From: JBOFCO01 sp051646105
GTDB taxonomy: Bacteria; Pseudomonadota; Alphaproteobacteria; Rhodobacterales; Rhodobacteraceae
DNA: 64,000 bases
NCBI GenBank assembly: GCA_051646105.1
Contig: JBOFCO010000234.1
Coordinates: 1 to 64,000 of the forward strand
Direction: 5' to 3'
Below the pieces are notes generated by a model. It saw only the letters and a program-made list of their open reading frames with translations, was not told the DNA's origin and did not search any database. The position numbers and the translations under genes are program-made. Numbering within the stretch: position 1 is the first letter of the stretch; each line of letters opens with the position of its first letter. This document shows, one piece after another, positions 35,177-43,556 of the stretch.

Positions 35177-36181
35177 ATGACTGCTGACGCGCCCCTTCGG
35201 CTTGGCTTTCTGATGTTCCCGGGGTTCCCGATGGCCTGTCTGACATCAGCCATCGAGCCCCTGCGGGCAGCCAACGAAATCAGCGGGCGAAGGGAGTTCG
35301 ACTGGAAGCTGCTGGGGGAAAGCCTCTCCCCCGTCCGCTCCTCTGCCGACCTGCGGTTTGAACCGGACGTTACCTTGGCCCAGTGCCCTGATCTGGATCA
35401 GCTTTACCTGCTGTCGCCACCTACCGGCAGCTTTGCCGACCTGCGCCGCAGCCCGGCCCGGTTGCGCTGGCTGGATCGCACGGGTGTCGCGATCGGTGCC
35501 TTTTCCGGCGGTATATTCCCGTTAGCCCGCGCCGGCCTGATGGAGGGCCGCCGCTGTTCCGTGCATTGGTGTTATGACGCGGCGTTCAAGGCAGAATTTC
35601 CCAAGGTGCAGGCCAGCGAGGCCGTCATCCTGCGGGAAGGGCGGCGTATCACCGCATCTGGCGCTGGCGCGGTCTTTGACCTGATGCTGCGACTGATCGA
35701 GGAGCGTCTGGGGCGCGCAACGATGACGGAAGTCGCCTGCTGGTTCCAGCATCCTTTCGTGCGGAATGAAGATGCCAGCCAGAAGGTGCCGGTGGCCCGC
35801 GCCGGAAACACCGCCGATGCCCTTCCATCCACGATCCGCGAGGCGATCCGGCTGTTTGAAAACCATGTCGAAGACCCCTTGCGCATCCCGGATGTGGCAG
35901 CAGCCGTCGGTTTGTCAGGGCGGCATTTCGAGCGCCTTTTCAAACGCGAAACCGGGCAAAGTCCCTTGCGCTACTATCACCGCCTGCGGCTGGCCAAGGC
36001 GCGGCAAAGGGTGCTCTATTCCAACGACACACTGCGCGACATTGCGGCATCGGTCGGTTATCTGACATCCGGCCCGATGATCCGGCACTACACCGATCTG
36101 TTCGGGGTCAGCCCACGGGACGAGCGCCGCCTGACATCAGGCTTGCGGCACCTGACCGCGCCGTCGGTCGCGGCGGAATAG
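35177..36181 (+). CDS. GlxA-family AraC regulator (DJ-1/PfpI plus HTH_18)
   Basis: The protein is 334 aa. Residues 8-190 form a DJ-1/PfpI-type sensor (LGFLMFPGFPMACLTSAIEPLRAANEISG, SGAGAVFDLMLRLIEERLG), and residues about 225-320 the AraC HTH (LRIPDVAAAVGLSGRHFERLFKRETGQSPLRYYHRLRLAKARQRV). GlxA-type proteins such as GbdR activate betaine, carnitine and methylamine genes. The ATG lies 8 bases after dmmC and the gene runs into tdm 13 bases on, so the regulator is transcribed with its targets. Confidence 0.9.
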   Translation: MTADAPLRLGFLMFPGFPMACLTSAIEPLRAANEISGRREFDWKLLGESLSPVRSSADLRFEPDVTLAQCPDLDQLYLLSPPTGSFADLRRSPARLRWLDRTGVAIGAFSGGIFPLARAGLMEGRRCSVHWCYDAAFKAEFPKVQASEAVILREGRRITASGAGAVFDLMLRLIEERLGRATMTEVACWFQHPFVRNEDASQKVPVARAGNTADALPSTIREAIRLFENHVEDPLRIPDVAAAVGLSGRHFERLFKRETGQSPLRYYHRLRLAKARQRVLYSNDTLRDIAASVGYLTSGPMIRHYTDLFGVSPRDERRLTSGLRHLTAPSVAAE

Positions 36182-36193
36182 GAGAACGGCATC

Positions 36194-38572
36194 ATGCTTG
36201 ACCTTCCCTATCCCCATGTCACGCCGGGGCCGCCACGGCCCAGCCGCATCCTGCTGCCGCGCGATCTGGAAAGGCATCATGGCCGCGAACGCCATGTGGT
36301 TCCCGGCGGCGGTGCCAGCCTGATCGCGATCCAGACCGGAGACCGGCTGATCGTGGTGAATGACGAAGGTGGCCAGCCTGCGGAAATCGTTGTGGCGGCA
36401 AAGGACGGGCGCATCGATCCCGCCATTCTGGGGCAGGTACCGAACTCTGATGCTGGCGGGTTGAAGGCCATGCTGGCGCTGGGCGATCTGGCGGGCGAAG
36501 GGATGTCGCGGCTGCGCAGGGGCATAGCGACGCGCGGCGTCGATCTGGCAAAGGCGGGCGGGCTGCGGCTTTTTGGCGGCGACAGTCCCGCTGGCACCAG
36601 CGCCGAATTTACCGCGATTGATGATGGCTGGCTGATCCTTGCCGCGCCGGGCGCGCCCATGATGCCGGAGGCGCAGGATACGGCCACGTCGCTGACCTTG
36701 ATGATCCAGCGTGCCAATCTCCGCGCCACCCGCAGATACGATCTTCCCGATCCGCTGGCTGATCCCGTGCTTGATCTGCGGGTCAAATCGGCGACCGCCG
36801 AGGCTTATTTCGTAAAGGCGGGGGATTACATCCAGATCCTGGATGTGGATGGGCGGCAATGCACCGATTTCCAGTGTTTCGATGCCCGCAAGCTGGACAG
36901 GGGTATCCAGCACCCGCTGGATGTCACCACATCGCGCACCTTGATGGGTCATGCCTATTCGATGCCGGGCCTGCACTCGAAATACTATGATCACGACTGG
37001 GTGCCACTTGTCGAAGTGGTGCAGGATACCGTGGGCCGCCACGACGCCTTTGCGCTGGCCTGTTCGGCAAAATACTATGACGAGATCGGCTATCCGGGTC
37101 ATGTCAACTGTTCTGACAATTTCAATGCGGCGCTTTCGTCTTATGGCGTAACCGCGCGTCCCGGCTGGATGGCGGTGAACCTGTTTTTCAACACCGCCAT
37201 CGATGCGCATGGCACGCTGATTTCCGATGAGCCGTGGAGCAGGCCCGGCGATTACGTGCTATTTCGCGCGCTGACGGATATCGTCTGCGTCAACTCCGCA
37301 TGCCCTGATGACACCTCTCCCGCCAACGGCTGGTATCTGTCGGATATTCATGTGCGCACCTATTCCGGCGCGGAAAAATTCAGCCGCGCCATCGCCTATC
37401 GCCCCACCCCAGATGCGGAGCCGAAGATGACCAGGGAAACCGCCTTTCATCAGCGGATCACTGAAAAGACCCGGCACATGGTCGAATATCGCGGCTATTG
37501 GTTGCCGCAGGTCTATGCGCAGAACGGTACGATCGAGGAATACTGGGCCTGCCGCGAAAAGGCGGTGGTGCTGGACCTGTCCCCCCTGCGCAAGTTCGAG
37601 GTAACGGGGCCTGATGCGGAAGCGCTGATGCAATATGTGCTGACCCGCGACATGAAGAAGCTGTCGCAGGGGCAGGTCGTCTATTCCGCCATGTGCTACG
37701 AACACGGCGGCATGATCGACGACGGCACGGTGTTCCGCCTTGGCCGCGACAATTTCCGCTGGATCGGCGGTGACGATTTCGGCGGAATATGGCTGCGCAA
37801 CTGGGCTGAAAAGCTGGGGTTGAAGGTGATGGTGCGGTCGTCGACCGACCAGTTGCACAACCTTGCGGTACAAGGGCCGAACAGCCGGGAAATCATGCGT
37901 CGCACGGTGTGGACCGCGCCGCACCAGCCGACGGTGGAGGAACTGGGTTGGTTCCGCTTTGCCGTTGGCCGGATCGGTGGGCCGAACGGCGCGCCGGTGG
38001 TCGTGTCGCGCACCGGCTATACCGGCGAACTGGGGTATGAGGTGTTCTGCCACCCCAAGGACGGCAATGAAGTTTACGACGCAATCTGTGCGAATGGAGA
38101 CGACCAGGGCCTGCGCCCGATGGGCCTTGCAGCGCTGGACATGGTGCGGATCGAAGCGGGGCTGATCTTTGCGGGCTACGACTTCACAGATCAGACCGAC
38201 CCGTTCGAGGCGGGCATCGGGTTCACCGTGCCCCTGAAAACCAAACCCGACGATTTCATCGGTCGCGAGGCGCTGATCCGCCGCAAGGAACACCCGAGCC
38301 GCAAACTCGTCGGGCTGGACATCGACGGCAATGTCGATGTGGGCCACGGCGATTGCCTGCATGTCGGGCGCGCGCAGGTGGGCGAGGTCACCTCTGCCAT
38401 GCGCTCACCGCTTCTGGGCAAGAACATCGCGCTGGCCCGCGTCGATGTCACCCATGCCGATGTCGGAACGGCGGTCGAGGTCGGCAAGCTCGACGGCCAG
38501 CAAAAGCGGCTTCCGGCGATGATCGTACCGCTGTCGCATTACGACCCGAAAAAGACCCGCCCGCAAAGCTGA
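36194..38572 (+). CDS. tdm: Trimethylamine-N-oxide demethylase (DUF1989 plus GcvT)
   Basis: The protein is 792 aa, the known size for Tdm. A DUF1989 region spans about 190-380 with DVDGRQCTDFQCFD (Cys223 and Cys228) and further Cys at 306, 365 and 370, the likely Zn ligands among them; the rest is GcvT, about 425-790, with SRTGYTGELGYEVFCHPKDG and a final VDVGHGDCLHVGRAQVGEVTSAM. It splits TMAO into dimethylamine and formaldehyde and transfers the C1 to folate. The ATG follows AGGAGAACGG. About 190 N-terminal residues precede the DUF1989 part. Confidence 0.93.
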   Translation: MLDLPYPHVTPGPPRPSRILLPRDLERHHGRERHVVPGGGASLIAIQTGDRLIVVNDEGGQPAEIVVAAKDGRIDPAILGQVPNSDAGGLKAMLALGDLAGEGMSRLRRGIATRGVDLAKAGGLRLFGGDSPAGTSAEFTAIDDGWLILAAPGAPMMPEAQDTATSLTLMIQRANLRATRRYDLPDPLADPVLDLRVKSATAEAYFVKAGDYIQILDVDGRQCTDFQCFDARKLDRGIQHPLDVTTSRTLMGHAYSMPGLHSKYYDHDWVPLVEVVQDTVGRHDAFALACSAKYYDEIGYPGHVNCSDNFNAALSSYGVTARPGWMAVNLFFNTAIDAHGTLISDEPWSRPGDYVLFRALTDIVCVNSACPDDTSPANGWYLSDIHVRTYSGAEKFSRAIAYRPTPDAEPKMTRETAFHQRITEKTRHMVEYRGYWLPQVYAQNGTIEEYWACREKAVVLDLSPLRKFEVTGPDAEALMQYVLTRDMKKLSQGQVVYSAMCYEHGGMIDDGTVFRLGRDNFRWIGGDDFGGIWLRNWAEKLGLKVMVRSSTDQLHNLAVQGPNSREIMRRTVWTAPHQPTVEELGWFRFAVGRIGGPNGAPVVVSRTGYTGELGYEVFCHPKDGNEVYDAICANGDDQGLRPMGLAALDMVRIEAGLIFAGYDFTDQTDPFEAGIGFTVPLKTKPDDFIGREALIRRKEHPSRKLVGLDIDGNVDVGHGDCLHVGRAQVGEVTSAMRSPLLGKNIALARVDVTHADVGTAVEVGKLDGQQKRLPAMIVPLSHYDPKKTRPQS

Positions 38573-38581
38573 AGGCGTGCC

Positions 38582-38965
38582 ATGAAAACCATGATCGACC
38601 GGATCGGCGGGGAAGAGAAGGTTCACGAACTGGTCGACCATTTCTACGACCTGATCGAAACCCTGCCGCAGGGCGAGGCGATCCTGACCATGCACCTGAA
38701 AGGGCATGGGTTAAGCCATGCGCGCCCGGAACAATTCGCCTTTCTCTGCGGGTTTTTCGGCGGGCGGCGATATTACCACGAACGCCACGGCCACATGAAC
38801 CTGCGCGAAATCCATCAGCATGTGGAAATCCGGGCCGAGGATGCCGAAAACTGGCTGGCGGTGATGGATATGGCGATGACCGATACCGGCGTGGCGGAAC
38901 CGATGAAATCGCAGATAGCGGCCACCTTTCACCGCGCGGCAATGACATTGGTCAACGTCGGCTGA
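38582..38965 (+). CDS. Group II truncated haemoglobin
   Basis: The protein is 127 aa in the trHb2 (bac_globin) length range. The segment RYYHERHGHMNLREIHQHVEIRAEDAENWLAVMDMAM carries the family-typical Tyr and His residues around the haem. It begins 9 bases after the tdm stop and is probably co-transcribed. A local oxygen or NO role serving the oxygen-dependent Tmm/DmmC or protecting Tdm is possible but not shown. Confidence 0.85.
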   Translation: MKTMIDRIGGEEKVHELVDHFYDLIETLPQGEAILTMHLKGHGLSHARPEQFAFLCGFFGGRRYYHERHGHMNLREIHQHVEIRAEDAENWLAVMDMAMTDTGVAEPMKSQIAATFHRAAMTLVNVG

Positions 38966-39125
38966 TGGAGATGGGCGACAGTCTTATCCGGGTCATCGAG
39001 GGCGCTTGATGCGCCCCGCGCATTGCGCCGCGTAAAGGTATCATGCCCCCGGCACCCGCAGATCAATCATATCGACCGGCAGGCCCATTGCGCACCCAAC
39101 CAGCACTGTCCTGTCCGATATTTGA

Positions 39126-39995
39126 CTATTGCCCTGTGACCACGGGGATGCGCGGCTGTGCAGTGTCTTTCTGCAACCGCGCCGCCAGCGCCACGCACAG
39201 CGCCTGTGCAAGACACATCGGGGCCGCGAGTGACCGCGAAAAGGTGTATTCATGTTCCGGCACCGCCAGAAGTACCTGTGCCAGCTTGGAAAACGGCGAC
39301 AGAGTGCTGTCGGTGATTGCAATGATAGGAACGCCCCTTGCGGCGGTTTCTTCCGCAGCGTTCACCACCTCTGTCGCGTAAAAGCGGAACGAGACAAGGA
39401 ACAGGATATCCGTGGGCCGCGCGGCCTTGGCCATATGGGTGGCAAGGCCGCCGCTGGCATCCAGAAGGACGGTGCGCTTGCCCAGCATAGTCAGCACGTA
39501 ACGCAGCAGATCGACGACAGGGGCAGATCGCAACTGCCCGATCAGGTAGATCGTATCAGCCTTTTCCATCAGATCCGCTGCTGTTGCCACCGCAGCAGCA
39601 TCGGTGTTGGCAAGAAGATCCTGAAGCGAGGCGACATCGCGAGCCACCAGATCGCGCAGAAAGCCAAGATCGCCTTCACGCGCGCCTCCCAACTCTGCCT
39701 CAAGCGCCTTGACCCGGGCATCAAAACCCGGTGCAGCAGTAGACAGACGGCGCCGGAACACCGCCTGCAGCTCCTTGAACCCCTTGTAGCCCAGCGACTG
39801 TGCATATCGCACGAAGCTGGAGGCATGGATCCCGCATTTCTGTCCGATGGCATTGACGGAAAGGACCGCGACATCGTTCGGGTTCTGCGTCAGATAGAGC
39901 GCGATCTTCTGGTATGAGTTCGACATGTTGTCATACCGGTCGTGGATCAGCCGGATCAGCTCTTCGTAGGAGTCCGGCGGGCGATAGGGCGACAT
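39126..39995 (-). CDS. RpiR-family regulator (HTH_6 plus SIS)
   Basis: The protein is 289 aa. HTH_6 covers residues about 10-85 (NMSNSYQKIALYLTQNPNDVAVLSVNAIGQKCGIHASSFVRYAQSLGYKGFKELQAVFRR), and a SIS sugar-phosphate-binding domain covers about 130-265. The ATG at 39995 follows AAGGAAGAACC; a longer reading to 40064 is less likely. RpiR regulators sense sugar phosphates and usually control sugar or inositol breakdown. Divergent from the PanB-like gene, which it may control. Confidence 0.9.
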   Translation of the reverse strand: MSPYRPPDSYEELIRLIHDRYDNMSNSYQKIALYLTQNPNDVAVLSVNAIGQKCGIHASSFVRYAQSLGYKGFKELQAVFRRRLSTAAPGFDARVKALEAELGGAREGDLGFLRDLVARDVASLQDLLANTDAAAVATAADLMEKADTIYLIGQLRSAPVVDLLRYVLTMLGKRTVLLDASGGLATHMAKAARPTDILFLVSFRFYATEVVNAAEETAARGVPIIAITDSTLSPFSKLAQVLLAVPEHEYTFSRSLAAPMCLAQALCVALAARLQKDTAQPRIPVVTGQ

Positions 39996-40315
39996 ATCGG
40001 GTTCTTCCTTTCGCGGACCAGCGGCATCCGCGAATATGGAGCATGTCGCAGCAAAGCTTGTCAATTACGGCGCAATGCAAGGATCAGTGCGATTTGACCC
40101 TGGCGGGAATCGTATCGCATCGGGCGATCCGTCAACGTCTCAGCCTGAGGCCCAGCCGGGCTGACAGCACACAAACACGGATATCCTACTGCATAGGTAT
40201 TCGCAGAATGACGCGAATTGATGCAGTGTCATGGCCAGCGCGGATTTTCCTGTTGCCGGTCGCGGTGATGGGCGGCATCCGTACGGGACAGCAATCTGCC
40301 GCATTGGGGTTTCCG
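39996..40315. other. Divergent gap between RpiR and PanB-like genes
   Basis: A 320-base gap in which I see no gene. It contains a short CCTA-N5-TAGG inverted repeat inside 40181-40200 and AT-richer segments that may hold two divergent promoters, but no clear -35/-10 pair. Confidence 0.5.
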
Positions 40316-41104
40316 ATGAAAAAGACCGATGTCCACACCCTGCTGTCCGAAAAGGGCAAGCGGAAATGGGTGCAGCTTCATGTCGACACCGCGGCCGAGG
40401 CCGCCGCAGCGGTGGAGGCAGGCATCGTTATCCTGTCCTGTGAAGCAGGCCCGGTGCTTGAGGCCGTGCGTGCCGCCGCGCCCACGGCATTTGTCTCTGC
40501 CGGTGTGCCGCATGGCATGATGACAAGTGCAGAAGACGCATTGCGCATCGGTTTCGCCACGCTGCAACAGGGGGCGGATGCGGTTTATGTTTCGCAGTCG
40601 CCCTGGATGATTGAAACTATGGCGCGAGAGGGTATTCCTGTGACCGGCCACGTCGGGCTTGTGCCCAACCTGGCTGCCTGGACCGGCTTCCGTGCCGTGG
40701 GGCGCACCGCAGAGGAGGCATTCGCCGTTGTGCGCAAGGTCAGGGATATCGAAAACGCAGGCGCCGCGTGCCTGGAGGTCGAGGTCGTGCCGGTGGAACT
40801 TGCCGACCGGATCACACGGGCGACGCCGATGGTGACCATGGGTATGGGGTGCGGCACGGCTTGCGATACGCAGTATCTGTTTTCCTGCGACGTGCTGGGC
40901 ACCAATACCGGGCATTATCCGCGCCACGCCAAACGCTATGCCGATTTCGCCGCGCTGGAGGCCGAGTTGCAGCAGAAGCGGGTCGCGACATTCCGTGCTT
41001 TTGCCGAGGATGTGTCGACCGGTGGCTATCCGCAGGCCGGGCATGAAATCCATATGGACGATGCGACGCGCGAACAGTTCGAAAAGCTGGCACAAACGCT
41101 CTGA
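40316..41104 (+). CDS. PanB-like TIM-barrel protein, metal ligands lost
   Basis: The protein is 262 aa related to ketopantoate hydroxymethyltransferase: MKKTDVHTLLSEKGKRKW, VTGHVGLVPNLAAWTGFRAVGRTAEEA and CLEVEVVPVELADRIT (Glu equivalent to the catalytic Glu of PanB) are preserved. The Asp residues that hold Mg in PanB (VGDS and VADxPF motifs) are replaced by ILSCEAG and SAGVPHG. It therefore probably does a different aldol-type reaction, or none. I used the ATG at 40316, which aligns with the PanB N-terminus; more upstream ATGs exist. Lies ahead of a LacI regulator. Confidence 0.75.
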   Translation: MKKTDVHTLLSEKGKRKWVQLHVDTAAEAAAAVEAGIVILSCEAGPVLEAVRAAAPTAFVSAGVPHGMMTSAEDALRIGFATLQQGADAVYVSQSPWMIETMAREGIPVTGHVGLVPNLAAWTGFRAVGRTAEEAFAVVRKVRDIENAGAACLEVEVVPVELADRITRATPMVTMGMGCGTACDTQYLFSCDVLGTNTGHYPRHAKRYADFAALEAELQQKRVATFRAFAEDVSTGGYPQAGHEIHMDDATREQFEKLAQTL

Positions 41105-41165
41105 CCTTGTAGAAAGCGCATGATTGACGCAATCTGAGCAGATTGGTTCAGATTGAGCAATACCG

Positions 41166-42167
41166 ATGCGTCGTGTCACCGTAGCAGCGATCATGCAGGA
41201 AACCGGCCTTTCAAGGGCGACGGTCGACAGGGTGCTGAACGGCCGGGGCAATGTTCATCCCCGCACGAAAGCCGTGGTCGAGCAGGCCTTTCGACAGCTC
41301 GCAGCCCCACAACCTGATCAACGTCCGCTAACGCCTGTCGCCGACATCGCTCTTCGTGTCGGGCGCGGGATGCTGGCACAGATGCGGGACGGCTGGGCGG
41401 AATCCGGGGCGCAGGGGGCGTTCGAAGACCTGCACCTGGCATCCGAGGAACAGGTGCTGCGCAGGGTAGAGGGCCTGTGCAAGGATATCACACGCCCGCT
41501 GATCCTGACCGCAAAGAATTCCGACCGGTTGGTGGCTTTGCTGAAAGCGGCCCGGGCGCGGGGCAAGCGCGTCATCGCGGTCGTGTCCGATCTGGCGCCG
41601 GCGGCACGGGATGCCTTCGTCGGGATCGATGATCGCGCTGCAGGACAAACTGCGGCCTTTCTGATCGGCCGCATGCTTGGTGACCGGCCTACAACTGTGG
41701 GCGTGGTGCTGGGCAACATCGCCTTTCGTTGTCACGAAGACCGTGAAATCGGGTTCCGCACCGGGCTTCGGGCCCATTTCCCGAAAGTGATCCTGTCAGC
41801 CGAGGCGCAGGGCGAAGACAGCGCCACGCTGACGCGGGAAGCCGTGCTGCGGATGCTGAAAAACAACCCGGCGCTTGGGGCCATCTACAATGTCGGCGGC
41901 GGCAATGTCGGTCTGGTCGAGGCCCTGCGACAGGTGGATCGCGGCCGCGACATACTTGTTGTCGGACACGAGGTGAATGGTGTGACCGCGCCGTTGTTGC
42001 GCGACGGCGGCATGGATTTCGCACTGGCAGGCAGCACCCGCGCGGTGCTTGACCGTGCTTTGGAACTGGCCATGTCCGCCACGACCGAAACCCTTCCTGA
42101 CAGGTCGCTGGTCGATCTGGCGGTCTATACACGGTTCAACCTGCCGATGGCTGTCGATACCGCCTGA
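41166..42167 (+). CDS. LacI-family transcriptional regulator
   Basis: The protein is 333 aa. The HTH is VTVAAIMQETGLSRATVDRVLNGRGNVHPRT at residues 4-34, followed by a hinge and a periplasmic-binding-type sensor (FVGIDDRAAGQTAAFLIGRML, AIYNVGGGNVGLVEALRQVD, VVGHEVNGVTAPLLRDGGMDF). Of the kind that senses sugars or inositols. It follows the PanB-like gene and precedes the hydroxylase, with the AAGATGC-N8-GCATCTT site (42277-42298) between it and the hydroxylase. Confidence 0.9.
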   Translation: MRRVTVAAIMQETGLSRATVDRVLNGRGNVHPRTKAVVEQAFRQLAAPQPDQRPLTPVADIALRVGRGMLAQMRDGWAESGAQGAFEDLHLASEEQVLRRVEGLCKDITRPLILTAKNSDRLVALLKAARARGKRVIAVVSDLAPAARDAFVGIDDRAAGQTAAFLIGRMLGDRPTTVGVVLGNIAFRCHEDREIGFRTGLRAHFPKVILSAEAQGEDSATLTREAVLRMLKNNPALGAIYNVGGGNVGLVEALRQVDRGRDILVVGHEVNGVTAPLLRDGGMDFALAGSTRAVLDRALELAMSATTETLPDRSLVDLAVYTRFNLPMAVDTA

Positions 42168-42276
42168 TCCCGAATCGCCATCGCGGGATACAGGATTGAT
42201 CCGGCACCATCCCATGTCTCACGCCGCTGCATTCGTCTTGCAGGATTTCGGGCCGGGCAAAGTGGAGATCGCATGA

Positions 42277-42298
42277 AAGATGCAAAAAGACGCATCTT
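42277..42298. promoter_or_regulatory. Candidate LacI operator upstream of hydroxylase gene
   Basis: AAGATGC and GCATCTT form a perfect 7-8-7 inverted repeat. It is in the 297-base gap after the LacI gene and about 167 bases upstream of the hydroxylase start. The rest of the gap shows no gene. Confidence 0.45.
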
Positions 42299-42419
42299 GA
42301 GCGGAAACTGGACGTGAAATGAATATTCCGATTGCGTCAAAACTGGAATGCGAACCAATAGGCCCAAGACCGCATTGCGGTTGGCAATCTTCCTCCACGG
42401 AAGACGCTCCCAAAGCGGA

Positions 42420-42445
42420 TGGCCGGGCAGGCTGCTGCCCGGCCA
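42420..42445 (+). other. 5'-leader hairpin before the hydroxylase gene
   Basis: An 11-bp perfect stem (TGGCCGGGCAG / CTGCCCGGCCA) with a GCTG loop ends 19 bases before the hydroxylase ATG, just upstream of GGAG. No T run follows. It may affect translation or be a leftover terminator. Confidence 0.5.
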
Positions 42446-42464
42446 GCAATCGGAGAAGACGGCG

Positions 42465-43469
42465 ATGGACGACCTGAAATTCGGCACCCGCGACAAGCGT
42501 GGAAACTGGAGCCCGAGCGAACCGCTCGTCCATGCGCCGTTGTTTGCGTTTCCACCGAAACCGTTGGCCCTGCTGAAATGGCTGCCACACTACTTTCTGC
42601 CGTGGAATGTGATCTGGGCCGCATCCGCAGTGGCATGGTGGCTGTGGGTGGTGCCGGAAAAGACCGCCATGCAATCGCTGCACTGGGGTTGGGTGCTGTG
42701 GCTGTTTGCCGTCAACTGTATCGCCGTCTTTCTGTTCTACGGCGCGATGGAGTTGCATCTGTATGTGCGCCGGGCACAGGGGACGCGTTTCAAGTACAAC
42801 GCCAAGTTTCCCGCCGACCACAAGTCATCCGCCTTCATGTTCCAAAGCCAGACAATCGATAGCCTGATCCGGGCTTTTGGCACCGGCGTTCCGATCTGGA
42901 CCGCATGGGAAGTTCTGGTTCTGTGGGCCTGGGCGAATGACATTGGCCTATGGGTCAGTCTGACCGAACATCCATGGTATCTTTTCGCGGTCTGGCTTGT
43001 GCTGCCGGTGATCCATGAATTCCATTTCTTCGTGATCCACCGTCTGATCCACACGCCGTTCCTGTATAAGTGGGTTCATTCGGTGCACCACAATTCGGTG
43101 AACCCCAGCCCCTGGTCATCGCTGTCGATGCATCCGGTGGAACATCTGCTGTACTTCGCGACCGCCGCCTATCATTTCATCATCCCGTCCCACCCGCTGC
43201 TGGCCATCTATCAGCTGCATTTCGCCGGGTTTGGGGCTGTTGTCGGCCATATCGGCTTTGACAAGATCGAGGTGACAGACGACGGCGGCGTCGACAGCCA
43301 CGCCTTCGCCCACTACCTGCATCACAAGTATTTCGAAGTGAACTACGGCGACGGGTTGATCCCTCTCGACCGATGGTTCGGCACCTGGCACGACGGCAGC
43401 AAGGATGGCGATGCGCGGATGAACGCCCGCTATGAACGCCGCAAGGCCAAGGCCAACGCCAGCACCTGA
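42465..43469 (+). CDS. Membrane di-iron hydroxylase (sterol desaturase/fatty acid hydroxylase family)
   Basis: The protein is 334 aa with about five membrane helices and the eight-His di-iron cluster: HEFHFFVIHRLIH, HSVHHNSVNPSP, and HYLHHKYFEVNYGDGLIPLDRWFGTWHDG. It oxidises an unactivated C-H bond using O2 and an electron donor. The neighbouring Rieske ferredoxin (44550) is a likely donor. In rhizobia the MocD/MocE pair performs an oxygenase step on a methylated inositol amine. The ATG follows GGAGAAGAC. Confidence 0.85.
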   Translation: MDDLKFGTRDKRGNWSPSEPLVHAPLFAFPPKPLALLKWLPHYFLPWNVIWAASAVAWWLWVVPEKTAMQSLHWGWVLWLFAVNCIAVFLFYGAMELHLYVRRAQGTRFKYNAKFPADHKSSAFMFQSQTIDSLIRAFGTGVPIWTAWEVLVLWAWANDIGLWVSLTEHPWYLFAVWLVLPVIHEFHFFVIHRLIHTPFLYKWVHSVHHNSVNPSPWSSLSMHPVEHLLYFATAAYHFIIPSHPLLAIYQLHFAGFGAVVGHIGFDKIEVTDDGGVDSHAFAHYLHHKYFEVNYGDGLIPLDRWFGTWHDGSKDGDARMNARYERRKAKANAST

Positions 43470-43556
43470 GATTACCGAAATCAGTGTCTGACCTGACGCC
43501 AGGATTGGCGAAGGGCGGCGCTGTGTCCGAAGACTGCAACCAAAAGGGAGGAAACC

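Noticed and set aside
40181..40200. Possible palindrome upstream of the PanB-like gene
   Set aside because: Only four base pairs per arm match, too short to be convincing.
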